Source: Aulostomus chinensis
Taxonomy: Eukaryota > Chordata > Actinopteri > Syngnathiformes > Aulostomidae
Assembly (NCBI GenBank): GCA_037954235.1
Contig: JBBMOA010000014.1
Coordinates: 19,424,773 to 19,488,772, forward strand
DNA: 64,000 nucleotides
Direction of reading: 5' to 3'
Shown here piece by piece: positions 33,199 through 44,636 of this stretch. Positions within the stretch are counted from its first letter, which is position 1; the number at the start of each line of letters is the position of its first letter. The position numbers and the translations under genes were made by a program. The notes under the pieces were generated by a model, which saw nothing but the letters and a program-made list of their open reading frames with translations, made no database searches and was not told where the DNA came from.

Positions 33199-35047
33199 CT
33201 ATGGAAAGAAGTGGAGTGGTGAAAAGTCAGGTCACACACACAAACTCACACAAATACACCGATGGAAAAATCTAGCTCGAGTGCAAATGCATGGTGAAAG
33301 ATTGTGGCGAGAGCTCACTCCAGGTGATATGTAGCAATGGGGAGGATACTGTGTGGTGAGCAGAGGGATGAGCTGTAGCCACACAGGTAATGTGAGTGTC
33401 AACCAGCATGCTGATTGGTTCACTAAATCCCATAAAACAGTAGGTAACTTAAGGGGCGGACCATAGGTGCATCTTAGATTCACGTTTATCTTTGAGGTGT
33501 TCACATTTGTTTGCTACATTTAAATTGGCAGACATGGACAGAAGATCAAGATCAAATGACTGAAGTCTCCAAAAGAAAGGGGAGAGAGCAGGGATGGTAG
33601 AAAAATTGGTCACACACAAAAGGTATGGGAACTAACTTGGAGTGTTCGGGCAACTGAGGGCACTGGAACCTGTGGGAAACAGACCAGGCAAAACAAATAG
33701 CACAGGGGTCAGTTAGGAAGAGTGAGAGGACAGAAAAGAACACAAAGAACAGGGAAAGGAGGTGATTGTTGGTTTTATTCTATGAACTATCCCGCCAGGA
33801 AAAAACACTCAGCTTGTCCTGAATCCTAATTCAGTTGAGGTCACTTGAATTTTTGCCATGCAACTAAATTGGTCTCAGGTCTAGGCAATATACATGCTGG
33901 CCCTGGCAGGAGAATCAATAATGCACGCTAATACACTGAGCAAAAATGGTGAAAATGGAAAACATGTCCGTAACATTAACATTGTGAAGATGCTAGCAGA
34001 ACTACTGTAAGATTTATATCTACTTCATGACTACCCTTTACGTTTATCAACTGGGGGAAAAAATAACTTTCAGTGGCATGTAGGCCAAACAGTGAACTTT
34101 CACTGAAAGAAAGGTTGGCATCCAAACGAGCTGATGATTTTTTTTGTTGGTGTAAACAACATCTGCCAATTTCCTTCCAACTGCTGCCAGGAGTAAATGC
34201 CACCCATCTGACTGGAAGGAGAACATGGACAAAAAAACAATGACAAACAGCAAGTTTAAAACCTCCCACTGAATAACAGGTGGGACAAAAAGATAGGAGA
34301 AGTACCGGTAGCTGGAAGAGTAACAGAAACAAGAAGAGGAGTAATCGGTGATAGAGGACACAAAAGAAATTAAAACAAAAAGAAGGGAAGACATGGGCTA
34401 TATGGCATTCTGTGCTCAACTAAATAATAGATCAAATTTACAGCATCATGAAACAAAATCATTTTCTACCTTTCATAAAGAGCGTGTGTTGAACAATATA
34501 TCATCTCCGTTTTTTTGTTTTTTTTTAAACTTTCACTTGTTAAATTGTCACACATCCCGCTCTTGTGCAAAGTGAGCACTGACGATTACTTTATTATTTT
34601 CCAAGAACAAACAATGCTCGTAGTGATGAAAAATGGCACTGGCTTCTCTGTATAGTAAACACCTTCCTGTTATGATTCATGGGAATAATGTGGGAAAATG
34701 AGAAGGCATTGCTGAGCTAATATGTGTAGCTCAGCTATCACCAGCCTATAAATACAAGGTTTTCGATTAATTTTATGTCTCACAAGCAACCTGGAGGATT
34801 TATATCAGATGTGGTGAATCCCTGACAGACTCAGGCTGATGACAGTGTACGGGGTATACAGGTGATGTTTAGTGAGATGGGATTATATTGGCATTGTGCT
34901 TGAAACAGAAGGTCAAATTCATGACCATCAGGTACGCAAAAGGGACTCATTATAAAGCTGACTAATGAAGGTGATTCAGATTCTGTGCACATTGAAAATA
35001 AATATAAGGTACAGCAGTGAGATCATCTGGAGCAGCTATGCTTTTAT

Positions 35048-35098
<51 letters not shown>

Positions 35099-35122
35099 GT
35101 CGTGGTTTGTGTGCGTCCATGC
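33199..35122 (-). other. ptprf intron (1924 bp, GC donor)
   Basis: It begins GCATGG and ends CCATAG on the transcribed strand. The CA microsatellite 35050-35096 lies 27 bp inside the donor. Nothing else was recognised. Confidence 0.8.
35050..35096 (+). repeat. TG microsatellite beside ptprf exon
   Basis: Perfect TG repeat of about 23 units on the plus strand, 27 bp from the border of the juxtamembrane exon. Confidence 0.97.
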
Positions 35123-35235
35123 CTTGTGTCTGATAGTTGAGTCTCCTCATTTCCACAGGGTCTGAGGAGTGGGCCAGCAGTGAGTCTTTAACCCCGACCA
35201 TGTGTTCGTCCTTTGTTGAGGGAGATGTTCGTTTT
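35123..35235 (-). CDS. ptprf: ptprf exon: cytoplasmic juxtamembrane segment
   Basis: One base completes Arg239, then residues 240-276, plus one base of Gly277. The acceptor is TGTCCACAG. It reads KRTSPSTKDEHM, then VKDSLLAHSSDPVEMRRLNY and QTQ, a near match to the LAR juxtamembrane region that precedes the helix-turn-helix wedge. The frame requires the exon to stop after CAAG; the next intronic bases are GCATGG, so the donor is GC rather than GT. No GT occurs on the transcribed strand until after a CA repeat. The alternative of no splicing gives 53 low-complexity codons and then a stop. The exon identity is firm; the unusual donor is inferred. Confidence 0.9.
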
Positions 35236-35320
35236 CTGTGGACAGAGGATTGTCAGGATGACAGACTGTAACCGTGTAACCATGCAACATTGCAGGAAAT
35301 ACTCTAGTCTAAAATGGAGT

Positions 35321-35624
35321 CCATTCATTTTCTACCATTCATCCTGTTAAGGGTTAAGTGTGTGTGTGTGTGTGTGGGGGCTTCCAGAAAGAGTCGGGGC
35401 CCACCCTGGACAGGTTGCAAGTCCATCATATATAGACAAACCTATTCCCCTCTTGCATGTCTTTGGACTGTGTGAGGAAGCAGAGGTACCCAGAGAGAAC
35501 CCACACAGGCACAAGGAGAACACGCAAACTCCACACAGAAAGATCCTGTGCTGGAGCTGGGGCTCGAACATACAACCTTCTTGCTGTGAGGCGACAGTGC
35601 TGACCACTGCACCACTGTGCCGCC
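35321..35624 (-). mobile_element. ATGG-family SINE with target duplication
   Basis: On the minus strand this is head to near-tail: GTGGTGCAGTGGTCAGCACT (35598-35617) and a degenerate tail near 35322. Flanking duplicates TCTAAAATGGAGT (35308-35320) and TCTAAAATGAAGT (35625-35637) differ at one base. A TG run (35358-35373) has grown inside it. Confidence 0.88.
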
Positions 35625-36127
35625 TCTAAAATGAAGTGTGAATGAGAATTTTGAATCCAGTCAGAGAAGTAACACAGACTATATCATAATATGTTGCAGA
35701 ACAAAGAAATTAGGGAAAAAAACTATCTTATACATGAAAAACGTCTTTTTTATAACCCTTATGAACAATTTTATGATTGTAACATGATAGTTTTTGTGAT
35801 TCTTCTTGACAAAAACAACAGATTTGATCTGTATTTAGATACTTTGCCTTGTTTAGTCTTTTGGAAGAGTATGCATAAATAAATTTAGGAATTTGATGAA
35901 ACTGGAGAGTGCTATGTTTCACCACAGTTTACAGATTTACAGAAAACTTTTTTTGTAAATTGGAGTAAATTTATCAATGAATATATCTGTTGCAAGTGCA
36001 ATCAATTTAAATGAGCCCTCTTTCCTGTCATGCCCATGTATTTTTTTTTACATTGATTATTATTGTGAAATGTATTGTAGTTTGATTTTTTTGGGGTCAT
36101 TTTCAGCAGTGAGGTAAAGTGAATGGT

Positions 36128-36625
36128 TCAGATTAGATTCGATTAGATTTAATTTTATTGTTATTACATATGTCACAGGTACAAGACAATCAAATGCAGA
36201 ATGCATCTAACTAGAAGTTCATAACCAGTAAAAGAATATCACATGATACAATAATCTACAGGACTGCAGGGTACGAAAGAAAGTATAAATATATTTACAA
36301 GAATGTCTATTGATGCAGGTATGTATAAGCTATGGCTACAGTATATAGTGTGTGTAACTATACAGTATGTACAGTGGTATAATTTGGGATTATTAGCGGG
36401 ATTATACACTAAATACAATAGTGAATTGGAATGATTTACTGTATATATAGAATGTGTAGTATGAATGTAGAGTGGTGCAATGATAGGTACTCAAATATAC
36501 ATTATGCATAATAGTACAAGAAAGTTCAAGATGAAAGTACAGTTAATAGTGCAGTGATACAGTACTGAATGGCAATGCATATTGGCATACTGAGTGACAG
36601 TTAAACAAACAACACTGTGTATTAG
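36128..36625 (-). mobile_element. Reversed LINE 3' end, AT-rich
   Basis: It begins GATTAGATTCGATTAGATTT, then AATTTTATTGTTATTAC, the complement of an AATAAAATTAAATC-type tandem tail of an L2/CR1-like element. The body is rich in TACAGTATGTAC-like text and has no coding capacity. Confidence 0.5.
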
Positions 36626-38272
36626 CAGTGGCAGTCAGCCCAACTTCAAGCCTTCAGGCTAAACTAGGCTATCTTACGTCTACATCTACATTCTTTGATG
36701 TCTACCTTTTTATTCATTAGTTTTAGGAAGAAGGCTATAAACCTATTCTCCAAAATGTTACCTTTCAAGAAGTAATCGTAAAAAAAAACAAAAACGCCCC
36801 CCCCCCCCAAAAAACAAAATTATCTGTCTTCAAGTAAATAGCTATTAGTTTGTTGACTTGATTTGTAATCTGACCGCATTTACAATGTATTCATCGTTCG
36901 TTTGTTTTTTAACAATAGGTCTACATGTAGTCTTCTCTTAGGTTTGGCTGTGAAATTGTATGAGTTTTGACATTGTTTGAGAAAGGCACTGCTTTGAATT
37001 AAAGGTGTTAATGTAAAAAGGAGAGCCTGAGTTGGTATTTCAGAGGCGGACAGGATTTATTACTGAACTGTGATGTTGTGAGTTTGTCTCAACAGATAAT
37101 GAATTTCAGGCTTCCCCTTCTTTTGGAGTGATTTCATATGCATTAGTGATGAGGAGCATCAATGCATGTCACGTCAGGCATGTAACACAAAGAGAGGAGT
37201 AGAAAGGTTGGGAAGTCAGTTGTTGCTTCGAGGTAAAATCAGCACTGGATTTTTCAGGTCTTTTGTTTTTGCAGGCAGAGCTGCAGGTGTGAGTGGTAAA
37301 AGGATGAAGTCTGCACCGGTGGAGGATTATACTGAAGTGAAGATCAGACGGATTTGTGAAGTCCAAAAGCTGAACAGCAGAAAAGCCATAAAATTAACTG
37401 ACATGCTCAAACATACTCACATAACACAATGCACAGGATACACATGCTGGCAAGCTCTGGAATGTTTCTGAATGTGAGAAAAGATGCTTACAGACATAAG
37501 CTGACATGGTGGTGTAATTCAGGCAGTGAAACAGAAACAAGGAGTATCTGTCACATCCCATCAACATTGTCAGAAAAAATAGACATGTCTGACCCAAAAA
37601 CATGTTTTATGAAGCGAGAGGTATGAGTAGAGTCAAGCCTAATGTCATAGAGTAGAAGAAAAGAGTGAAGTGGTGTAAAAACAATAAAAGAGACACTAAC
37701 CTTTCTTGTTTGCTGCATCCACAAAAAGCAGGGTGACAATGAACAAGGGAGGAAAGAGGAAAAAACCAATTAAATTACAAGCTGTCAGCAGCCAGAGAAT
37801 CTGGCAGTGATCAGAAAGTGCACCTGAGAGAGCATAATAAAGCACGTTACTTACTACACCTCCCCTCTGTTTGCTTTGTATGCTGATTTACAGCCAGCTA
37901 AGCAGCATAGTCACACTTTTGAAGATTGGTTAGGGGTGTCTGACATCAAACTATGACACTGTAGGTACTGCTCAAGAATCAGTTTTTGAGACATGGTGTT
38001 CAACTGAAATGCATTCTCTTGGCCTTAATAAATTGGATAATTAACAGTAATCGCTTGAGGCAGGAGGGTGTTGTTTGAATGGTGACTCAGTTTTCCTAAC
38101 CTATGCAAGTGTTTGTACCTCAGCTTAAATAGAAGTCAACGGTACTGTTGACCAGTGTTAGGGTACAAAACTTACAATATCATGTGTTAGTTGTGCTGAA
38201 TCTCTCCTCTATATTTAAATCAGGCTGCAGAGGGAAAGACCAATCAGAACACATGAAAATGATCCCACTATG

Positions 38273-38274
<2 letters not shown>

Positions 38275-38339
<65 letters not shown>
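38275..38339. repeat. CA microsatellite
   Basis: Uninterrupted CA repeat of about 32 units. Confidence 0.98.
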
Positions 38340-38342
<3 letters not shown>

Positions 38343-39230
38343 TCTAATGTGGATAAGTCTAATCTGTTTACAAAATTTGATATTACACTGCAATCAATAC
38401 AATCAACATTTTTCTTTAATGAAAATACATTTATGCAAAAAAGCTCTTTGTAGTCACTTTCTAAAGCATTTATGCAACAGCTCCTGGACCTAAAAAAGAA
38501 GAAGGAAGTATATTTTCCTGAAAAAAAAAATTAACTTAATATTTAAGAGACAGAGTTGGAAGCTCACGGGTTGTTTGAGGAGCTTATTGATTGGCAGACT
38601 GTAATTGGCGCTTTAACAGAATCTGGAGGGAAGCTGCCAAAGTTCTAGACATGTGCTGCCAGTGAATCAACGGGTGGAATTATTCAGCCGTTGCCTTTCA
38701 CTTGTCCCACTATAACCTGCCAGCTCTTTTACTGGTTTGTGCATCCTGCATATTGCATTGAACTGTATTATAAATTCTTCCTGAGTGTAGGCTTCATTTG
38801 TGATATTAAACTGGAATCAAGAATTGACTTTATTGATTTTTGTGTCTCTGCCTGTGCTCATACCAACAAATTGGAAACTTAATTGAAAGAGCAGAGATGT
38901 TCTGTATGCCCACTAAAATCTCAAGGTCTCTAAACTTGAATTTTAAACTGTTCATGTCTTGTCTCCATGGAGGCAAAAAGATGTTGAAACAGATTCCTTA
39001 TTCCAGTTCCAGCAAATGTTTCATGCAGTACAATTCAAAGTGTAAATTGCCTCCGTGACAGAAGACATGCTACGTTGGAGAACTCTTCTTTTTTTACCTC
39101 TATTATCCTACAGAAAATGTATGGCTTCTAGTGTTTCCAGTGCTGCACTTTAATTAACGTGAAAAGAATTTTAAATTGCTGTTTATAGCTGTAGTACATG
39201 AATGTTTATTTGTAAACATTTGGCCTCTCT

Positions 39231-39605
39231 CCGGGCTGCAAGGTGATGCAGTGGTCAGCACTGTGGCCTCACAGCAAGAATGTTCTGGGTTCGAGTCCCG
39301 GCTCGGGCACGGTATCTTTCTGTGTGGAGTTTGCATGTTCTCCCTGTGCCTGCGTGGGTTCTCTCTGGTACTCCAGCTTCCTCCCACAGTCCAAAGACAT
39401 ACAATTGGGGACGAGGCTGATTGATTCTCTAAATTGACTGTAGGTGTGACTGTGAGTGTGAATGGTTGTTCTTCTCTCTATTTTGGCCCTGCGATGGACT
39501 GGTGACCTGTCCAGGGTGAACCCCGCCTCTCGCCCGTGGATGCTGGGATAGGCTCCAGCCCTTACGAGTAAGGAATAAGATGAAGACGACGATGAATGGA
39601 TGGAT
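39231..39605 (+). mobile_element. ATGG-tailed SINE, plus copy of an inverted pair
   Basis: It is complete in plus orientation: head GGTGATGCAGTGGTCAGCAC (39242-39261), B-box-like GGTTCGAGTCCC, body, and tail GATGGATGG up to 39605. GGCCTCTCT flanks it at 39222-39230 and 39606-39614. It meets a second copy tail to tail. Confidence 0.93.
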
Positions 39606-39614
39606 GGCCTCTCT

Positions 39615-39987
39615 CCATCCATCCATTGTCTTCCGTTTGTTCCTATTAAGGGTCGCAGAGGGCTGGAGCCTATTCCAGCATCTATGGGTGTGAGGCAGGG
39701 TTCACCCTGGACAGGTCACCAGTCCATCACAGGGCCAACACATAGAGACAGACAACCATTCACACTCACAGCCACACCTACAGTCAATTTAGAGTATCAA
39801 TCAGCCTCGTCCCCTCTTGATGTCTTTGGACTGTGGGAAGAAGCTGGAGTACCAGAGAGAACCCACACAGGAACAGGGAGAACATGGAGACTCCACACAG
39901 AAAGATCCCGTGCTGGAGCCAGGACTCAAACCAGGAACCTTCTTGCTGTGAGGTGACAGTGCTGACCACTGCACCACCGTGCAGCCC
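39615..39987 (-). mobile_element. ATGG-tailed SINE, minus copy of an inverted pair
   Basis: This is the same family in minus orientation, its ATGG tail starting at 39615 and its head ending at about 39987. Flanking copies of GGCCTCTCT are at 39606-39614 and 39991-39999; the outer right and outer left copies agree over TTTGGCCTCTCT. Confidence 0.93.
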
Positions 39988-42900
39988 TTTGGCCTCTCTA
40001 TATATTTAAATTTTCAAATTTACCAGGGTAAAGAAGGAGGAAGACCTTGGTCCTTGGTAGCTTGTACTTTGCTCATGTTGGGATGTGACACAAATGTCAC
40101 ATATACATGATGCAGATGACACAGTTATCACAGATAAAACTTTAGAATACAGACAGCAACTAAAAAGAGCATACCGTTTGATTTTGCCAGTTAAATAAAC
40201 CTTTTTTTAACTTTCAGTGAAAAGCAAAGGCTAAAACATAACAGCTGCAAATGGTGGCCCTTCAAACAGCTGAACATACTTGTTGGTACACAGTAAGACA
40301 ACACCTTCCTGTCCTACTTATCAGCATTGATAAAGGGCAGAGAATTTTTCTTCTTCTTCTTCTTTTTTTTTTTTTTTTTTTTTTACATCTGGCTCCCATA
40401 GCACCTCTTTCTATTTATATTTGGATGGCTTATCATTTGTTCATTTAAAATGGGATATTGTTTTGGGAATAATACTCGGCAGTATCGTTCATCATCAATT
40501 CAGTACTGATAACTGGTACATGAAACTTAGAACTACGTTGGCAGAGCTGCCGCTTTCAAGACATAATATTACCGTTCAGATTAACTATTTGTTATTAACC
40601 ATACACCTTTGATGTTTCATCCTCTTGTCTCTCCATGGCAACCAGAAGCCATCCTGTTCACACACAGGACTTTTAAGACCTGTGTAAGAGCATGATTAGT
40701 GTCTGAAGTGCAAACTTAAATTTATAGTGGGCTATTAATTAACTGACTAGGTAATCAGCATTTTTATGTGGTTATTCTTAAGCGTTAAACAAAATGGCTA
40801 CACCTGAGAAACCAGACAGCACAAACAAGAGCCCTTCAGGAATAGTCAAAGAGCAGAGGTAGGACAGCAGATTAGCAAATAATATCAGCTGTGGCCACAT
40901 CATCTTTATCCCACTGGATGCAACAAAACTACAAAGGTGATACTTAGCGAGTGATGCTTTGACAATAATGCATGTTAAAAACAAATGGATTAGCCATTTT
41001 GTTTCAATAAGCAAGAGAGGAAGAACAGACTGTATTACAGCAAAGTTGCTGCCTACGGATATTCATCATGGTCACGTATAAGAGTAGAGGACTACTAGCA
41101 CTATGCACAAAGTTTTGTTTTGACAATGTGTACATTAGTGTTAACATGTTTATAGCAATCAGCTGTTGAATTGGTGCCATCAGATTTGTGTCGCCAGTGT
41201 CAAGACTGACATGTATTGATCCCAGGTTCCAATAATACACTGAGACCCATATCTTGGTCTCAATCCATAAACCACATCTTGGTCATGATGTTCCCTCTTC
41301 CTCTCTTTTCTTTTGATTTTAACACAAAACTAACATCTCCATATATGCGATGAGTCTTTATACTTGAGTCCTGATAGATATGGAAACCAAAAGAAAGGAA
41401 AAGTTTACATTATATAAAGTATGGAGAGTCTACATGAAATATTGTAATAGCCACAAAATTTATGAGGATTAAAGATGCACCCACATCAGCAGTCTGGTCT
41501 TTTCAAAATATCTAATGATCAAAGACGCTTTCCTCATATGCTTCCCAGTATAAGAATTTCTCAACGAAAACAAACAGTTCAAGAGCAAACAAGAAAGAGA
41601 TGGAATGAGAAAAGGACAAAACATGTCACTGAAGCAACGTAGTAGCCATATGGAGACTTTTCTCAGCACAGTTAGCGGCTCCAGATGTTTGACCCGAGTA
41701 CAGGAAGCATGAGCCAACTGTTGGCCTGGAAGAGCAGGGCCACGGGGCCTTCCTCCCATATGTCATGGAGGGTCTTTGCCTTTAGGCAGGCTTAACCAAG
41801 ATGATTGTCTCTCTTGAATATGGAAAATAACCAACTCTGACTGTTTCTTGGTGCATGACTTGTAAAGTGTTCTTGTCATCTGCTGTGCCACAGAAAGGCT
41901 CCAGGTCTCTCCGTGGACTGTGCTAAAGCAATCACTCAATTAGATGAATTGAGCATGAATAGCATGAACATGCACTGCCTTTCAGGTACATGAAGACTAT
42001 TGCTCTTTTCATAAGCACTAAAGGAACATTGCAATGATAATTCAACTGTCAAGTTCAGAATATATACTACAAAAATATGCACATCACTTGAAGGTCAGGG
42101 ATCAGACTGATGTCAAATTTTGTGAAATGAAGTCAATATTAATTATTTTTAAATGGTTATTAAGAGAGAAATCATATTCTTCTGCTTTTCATCTGACAGG
42201 AGGGAAATACAGATTAAATACCTTCAAGAAAATGTGTGCGAAGAATTTCTAGCAGGTGGCCTGCAGTGAGTTCTGCTGCAACAACAATAATCAGACTGAA
42301 AGAGCATCCTCTATGTAGCCTGTGAGGCAAAGCACAGGGCAATCAACACCGAGTAAGCACTCGATACTGCTCAACTGAAAGCAAACTAGATAGGTGTGTG
42401 GATTTTTTTATCAGGTAATTAGATAAAAAATTATGTTATTTTACCTAGATTATTTCCAATGGGCAGTAAGAAAACCATTTAAGTGAGAAAATCAAATTGA
42501 CAAACAAAGGTTGGCCACAGGGAGAGGCAAACGGTATTTCGAAAAGTTGAAATCGGGTATTACCCACTGGATATAATACCTTTGCCTATCTTGCATTTGT
42601 ACCCTTTACTTTGTTCTCTGATTCTCACATTACTGAGATCCAGATAGAAGAAGCAAGAACTGATAACATCATGCCCTCAGTTATTATCATACCTTCACAG
42701 CAATAAGCAGTCAGTACAAGTCCTGGCTGGCTTTCACCTCTTATGCCAAAAACACGCTTGAGATGTACGCTATGCATAATGTCAACAGTGTATAGTGTGG
42801 TTTTCAAGCAGCCGCATTGCCTCAGTTTGTTCTGGTTACACTGGAGGACGAACAAAGCTGTGTCTGTGGAGATGATGCCTTTTTAAATGCCAAGACGTGT

Positions 42901-43161
42901 TGAATGTAGATACATGTGACACATGAACATGGTTGCTGTGGCTGCTCTAATCAGTCACAGTGTTTATGGACTGCATTGACCATCACTGAGCTCACATTTC
43001 CTGCTGTGGACAGACTAAGGTTACCAGCAATGTATGCATAGTCCAAAATTAACACCAAAGCAGTGGCTGAGGCAAAATACATTAAAGAACATGACCTTGA
43101 GCATGGATAATTTCTTTGATGTACTTACCATTAACAAGTAGCTGAATTTAGAGACCCTGTA

Positions 43162-43230
43162 TTCAGATTCAGATTCAGAAAACTTTATTTATCCACGTGG
43201 GAGGCAATGTACCCTCTCTGCTGCCTGGAG
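43162..43230 (-). mobile_element. Short reversed LINE tail
   Basis: Three GATTCA units followed by GAAAACTTTATTTATCCACG are the complement of a LINE 3' tail. Only about 70 bp remain. Confidence 0.45.
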
Positions 43231-43320
43231 TATGCATGTACGCACGCACCTTCACAAGCCCTTCAAATGACCAATTTTATTTGAATTACTGGCATCGAAA
43301 CCAAAATTCTGCAGACTAAC

Positions 43321-43484
43321 CTCTTGAAGAGTAGAATAGCAATGACGATAATGATGATGAGGATGACAGCCAGCACTGGACCCATCACCCATAGCATTTC
43401 CGGTTCCTCAGTCTGACGGGCTATCGCACTGTGGAGCTTTGCCATGATGGGCTCCGAAAATGGGCTGGTGGCAAATGTCCTCTG
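43321..43484 (-). CDS. ptprf: ptprf exon: transmembrane helix
   Basis: Residues 185-238 plus two bases of Arg239, acceptor CTTGCAG, donor GTTAGT. It begins with the ectodomain end (QRTFATSPFSEP, compare ASSPYSDE in LAR). Then comes EEPEMLWVMGPVLA and a run of Ile/Leu/Val giving a single-pass helix at residues 215-237 (bases 43326-43394), followed by basic FKR as the cytoplasmic stop-transfer. The EEPEMLWV-GPVLAVILII pattern separates LAR from PTPRS and PTPRD, which have GLIWV-GPVLAVVFII. A 14.35-kb intron precedes it. Confidence 0.96.
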
Positions 43485-44053
43485 CTGCAAGTGATCAGAA
43501 GATATCCATCGTCATTTCACTGTCACATTTACACACAACAGGTCAGAGTAGATCAAGACAAATAGAGTCAATCATTTGAAATTGAAAAGATTTCAGGTGA
43601 TAAACTTGAATTATCACAAAACTGTTCACTCTGTGAAATCAACAATTGGGAACAATGTAATCCTTTAAACCTTGGCAAGAGGGTATCCCAATAGGTATGG
43701 GTTGCAATTTTCAAAAATTCAAATATTCATTAAATATTAAGATAATGAAAAATTATGTTAGTATTTGTGACATGTCTTGAGGTCTTGTTTTTTTCACACA
43801 CCTTATGTACGAAGAAGAGATGAACCATGCATATACTAATGAAAACCATGACCAGCCCACTGCATTAGTTTGATGAATGTAGTAGATGCATTTGGATAGG
43901 AACAAATCACTTTTGTGTTTGAAAACACCAGAAATCTGCAGTGAATTGGACCCTTGCTTCACAGATCACCCTTCAAAATGAGGGCTTACATCAAATTGAT
44001 GTAATGTGGGTGCATGGATTGTGGGTGGCACAGCACACAAATTGAACCGATAA

Positions 44054-44054
<1 letters not shown>

Positions 44055-44107
<53 letters not shown>

Positions 44108-44125
44108 ACATACACACAGACACAG
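44055..44125. repeat. CA microsatellite
   Basis: CA repeat, perfect to about 44101 and then interrupted by TA and GA. Confidence 0.97.
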
Positions 44126-44296
44126 CAGCTTGACACAGATGCAGAGTAAGTGTGGATGAAAATTTCATTAGACTCATAGCACAATTGCCCAGGTCATAGT
44201 TTGGCCAAATTGAGCCAGTAAGGAACAGTGACTCAGCAGCCTTAGGACAGTAGAGTTGGGCAGATATCTTAATTTGGCCAAAATATGACTTAGGCA

Positions 44297-44636
44297 GGGC
44301 AGCACGGTGGTGCAGTGGTTGGCACTGTTGCCTCACAGCAAGAAGTTTCCGGGTTTGAGTCCCGCCATGTTTGCATGTTCTCCCTGTGCCCCCCGTGTGG
44401 GTTCTCTCCGGGTACTCCAGCTTCCTCCCACAGTCCAAAGACAAGACATAAGTGGATACTTGACCGTAGGTATGACTGTGAGTGTGAATGGTTGTCTGTC
44501 TCTATGTGTTGGCCCTGTGATGGATTGGCGACCTGTCCAGGGTGTACCCCGCCTCTCGCCCGAAAGTCGCTGGGATAGGCTCCACCCCCCAGCGACCCTG
44601 AACAGGATAAGCAGAAGAGGATGGATGGATGGATGG
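44297..44636 (+). mobile_element. ATGG-tailed SINE with perfect target duplication
   Basis: Plus orientation, head GGCAGCACGGTGGTGCAGTG at 44297, A-box-like and B-box-like (GGGTTTGAGTCCC) segments, tail of four ATGG units. Flanked by identical 12-base ATGACTTAGGCA at 44285-44296 and 44637-44648. About 30 bp after the B box is missing relative to other copies. Confidence 0.95.

Larger units (their letters stand above)
35236..43320 (-). other. ptprf intron (8085 bp)
   Basis: It separates the transmembrane and juxtamembrane exons. It holds SINEs at 35321-35624 and 39231-39987, reversed LINE tails at 36128-36625 and 43162-43230, and a CA microsatellite at 38275-38339. The stretches 36630-38270 and 40000-43160 show no recognised element or gene. 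No alternative cassette exon could be identified with confidence. Confidence 0.85.

Noticed and set aside
34962..35201. His-Thr repeat protein encoded by 34962-35201
   Set aside because: As an independent gene it fails: its first part is the ptprf juxtamembrane exon and the His-Thr run is the CA microsatellite. It is kept only as a possible intron-retention product.
38275..38339. CRISPR-like or other regular array
   Set aside because: The regular spacing is only dinucleotide repeats; no direct repeats with unique spacers occur anywhere in the window.
39154..39956. Several 60-118 codon frames rich in FLCGVCMFSLCLCGFS-type text, repeated at 35.4, 44.3, 50.4 and 57.1 kb
   Set aside because: These are translations of the SINE body in different copies and frames; they are not protein genes.
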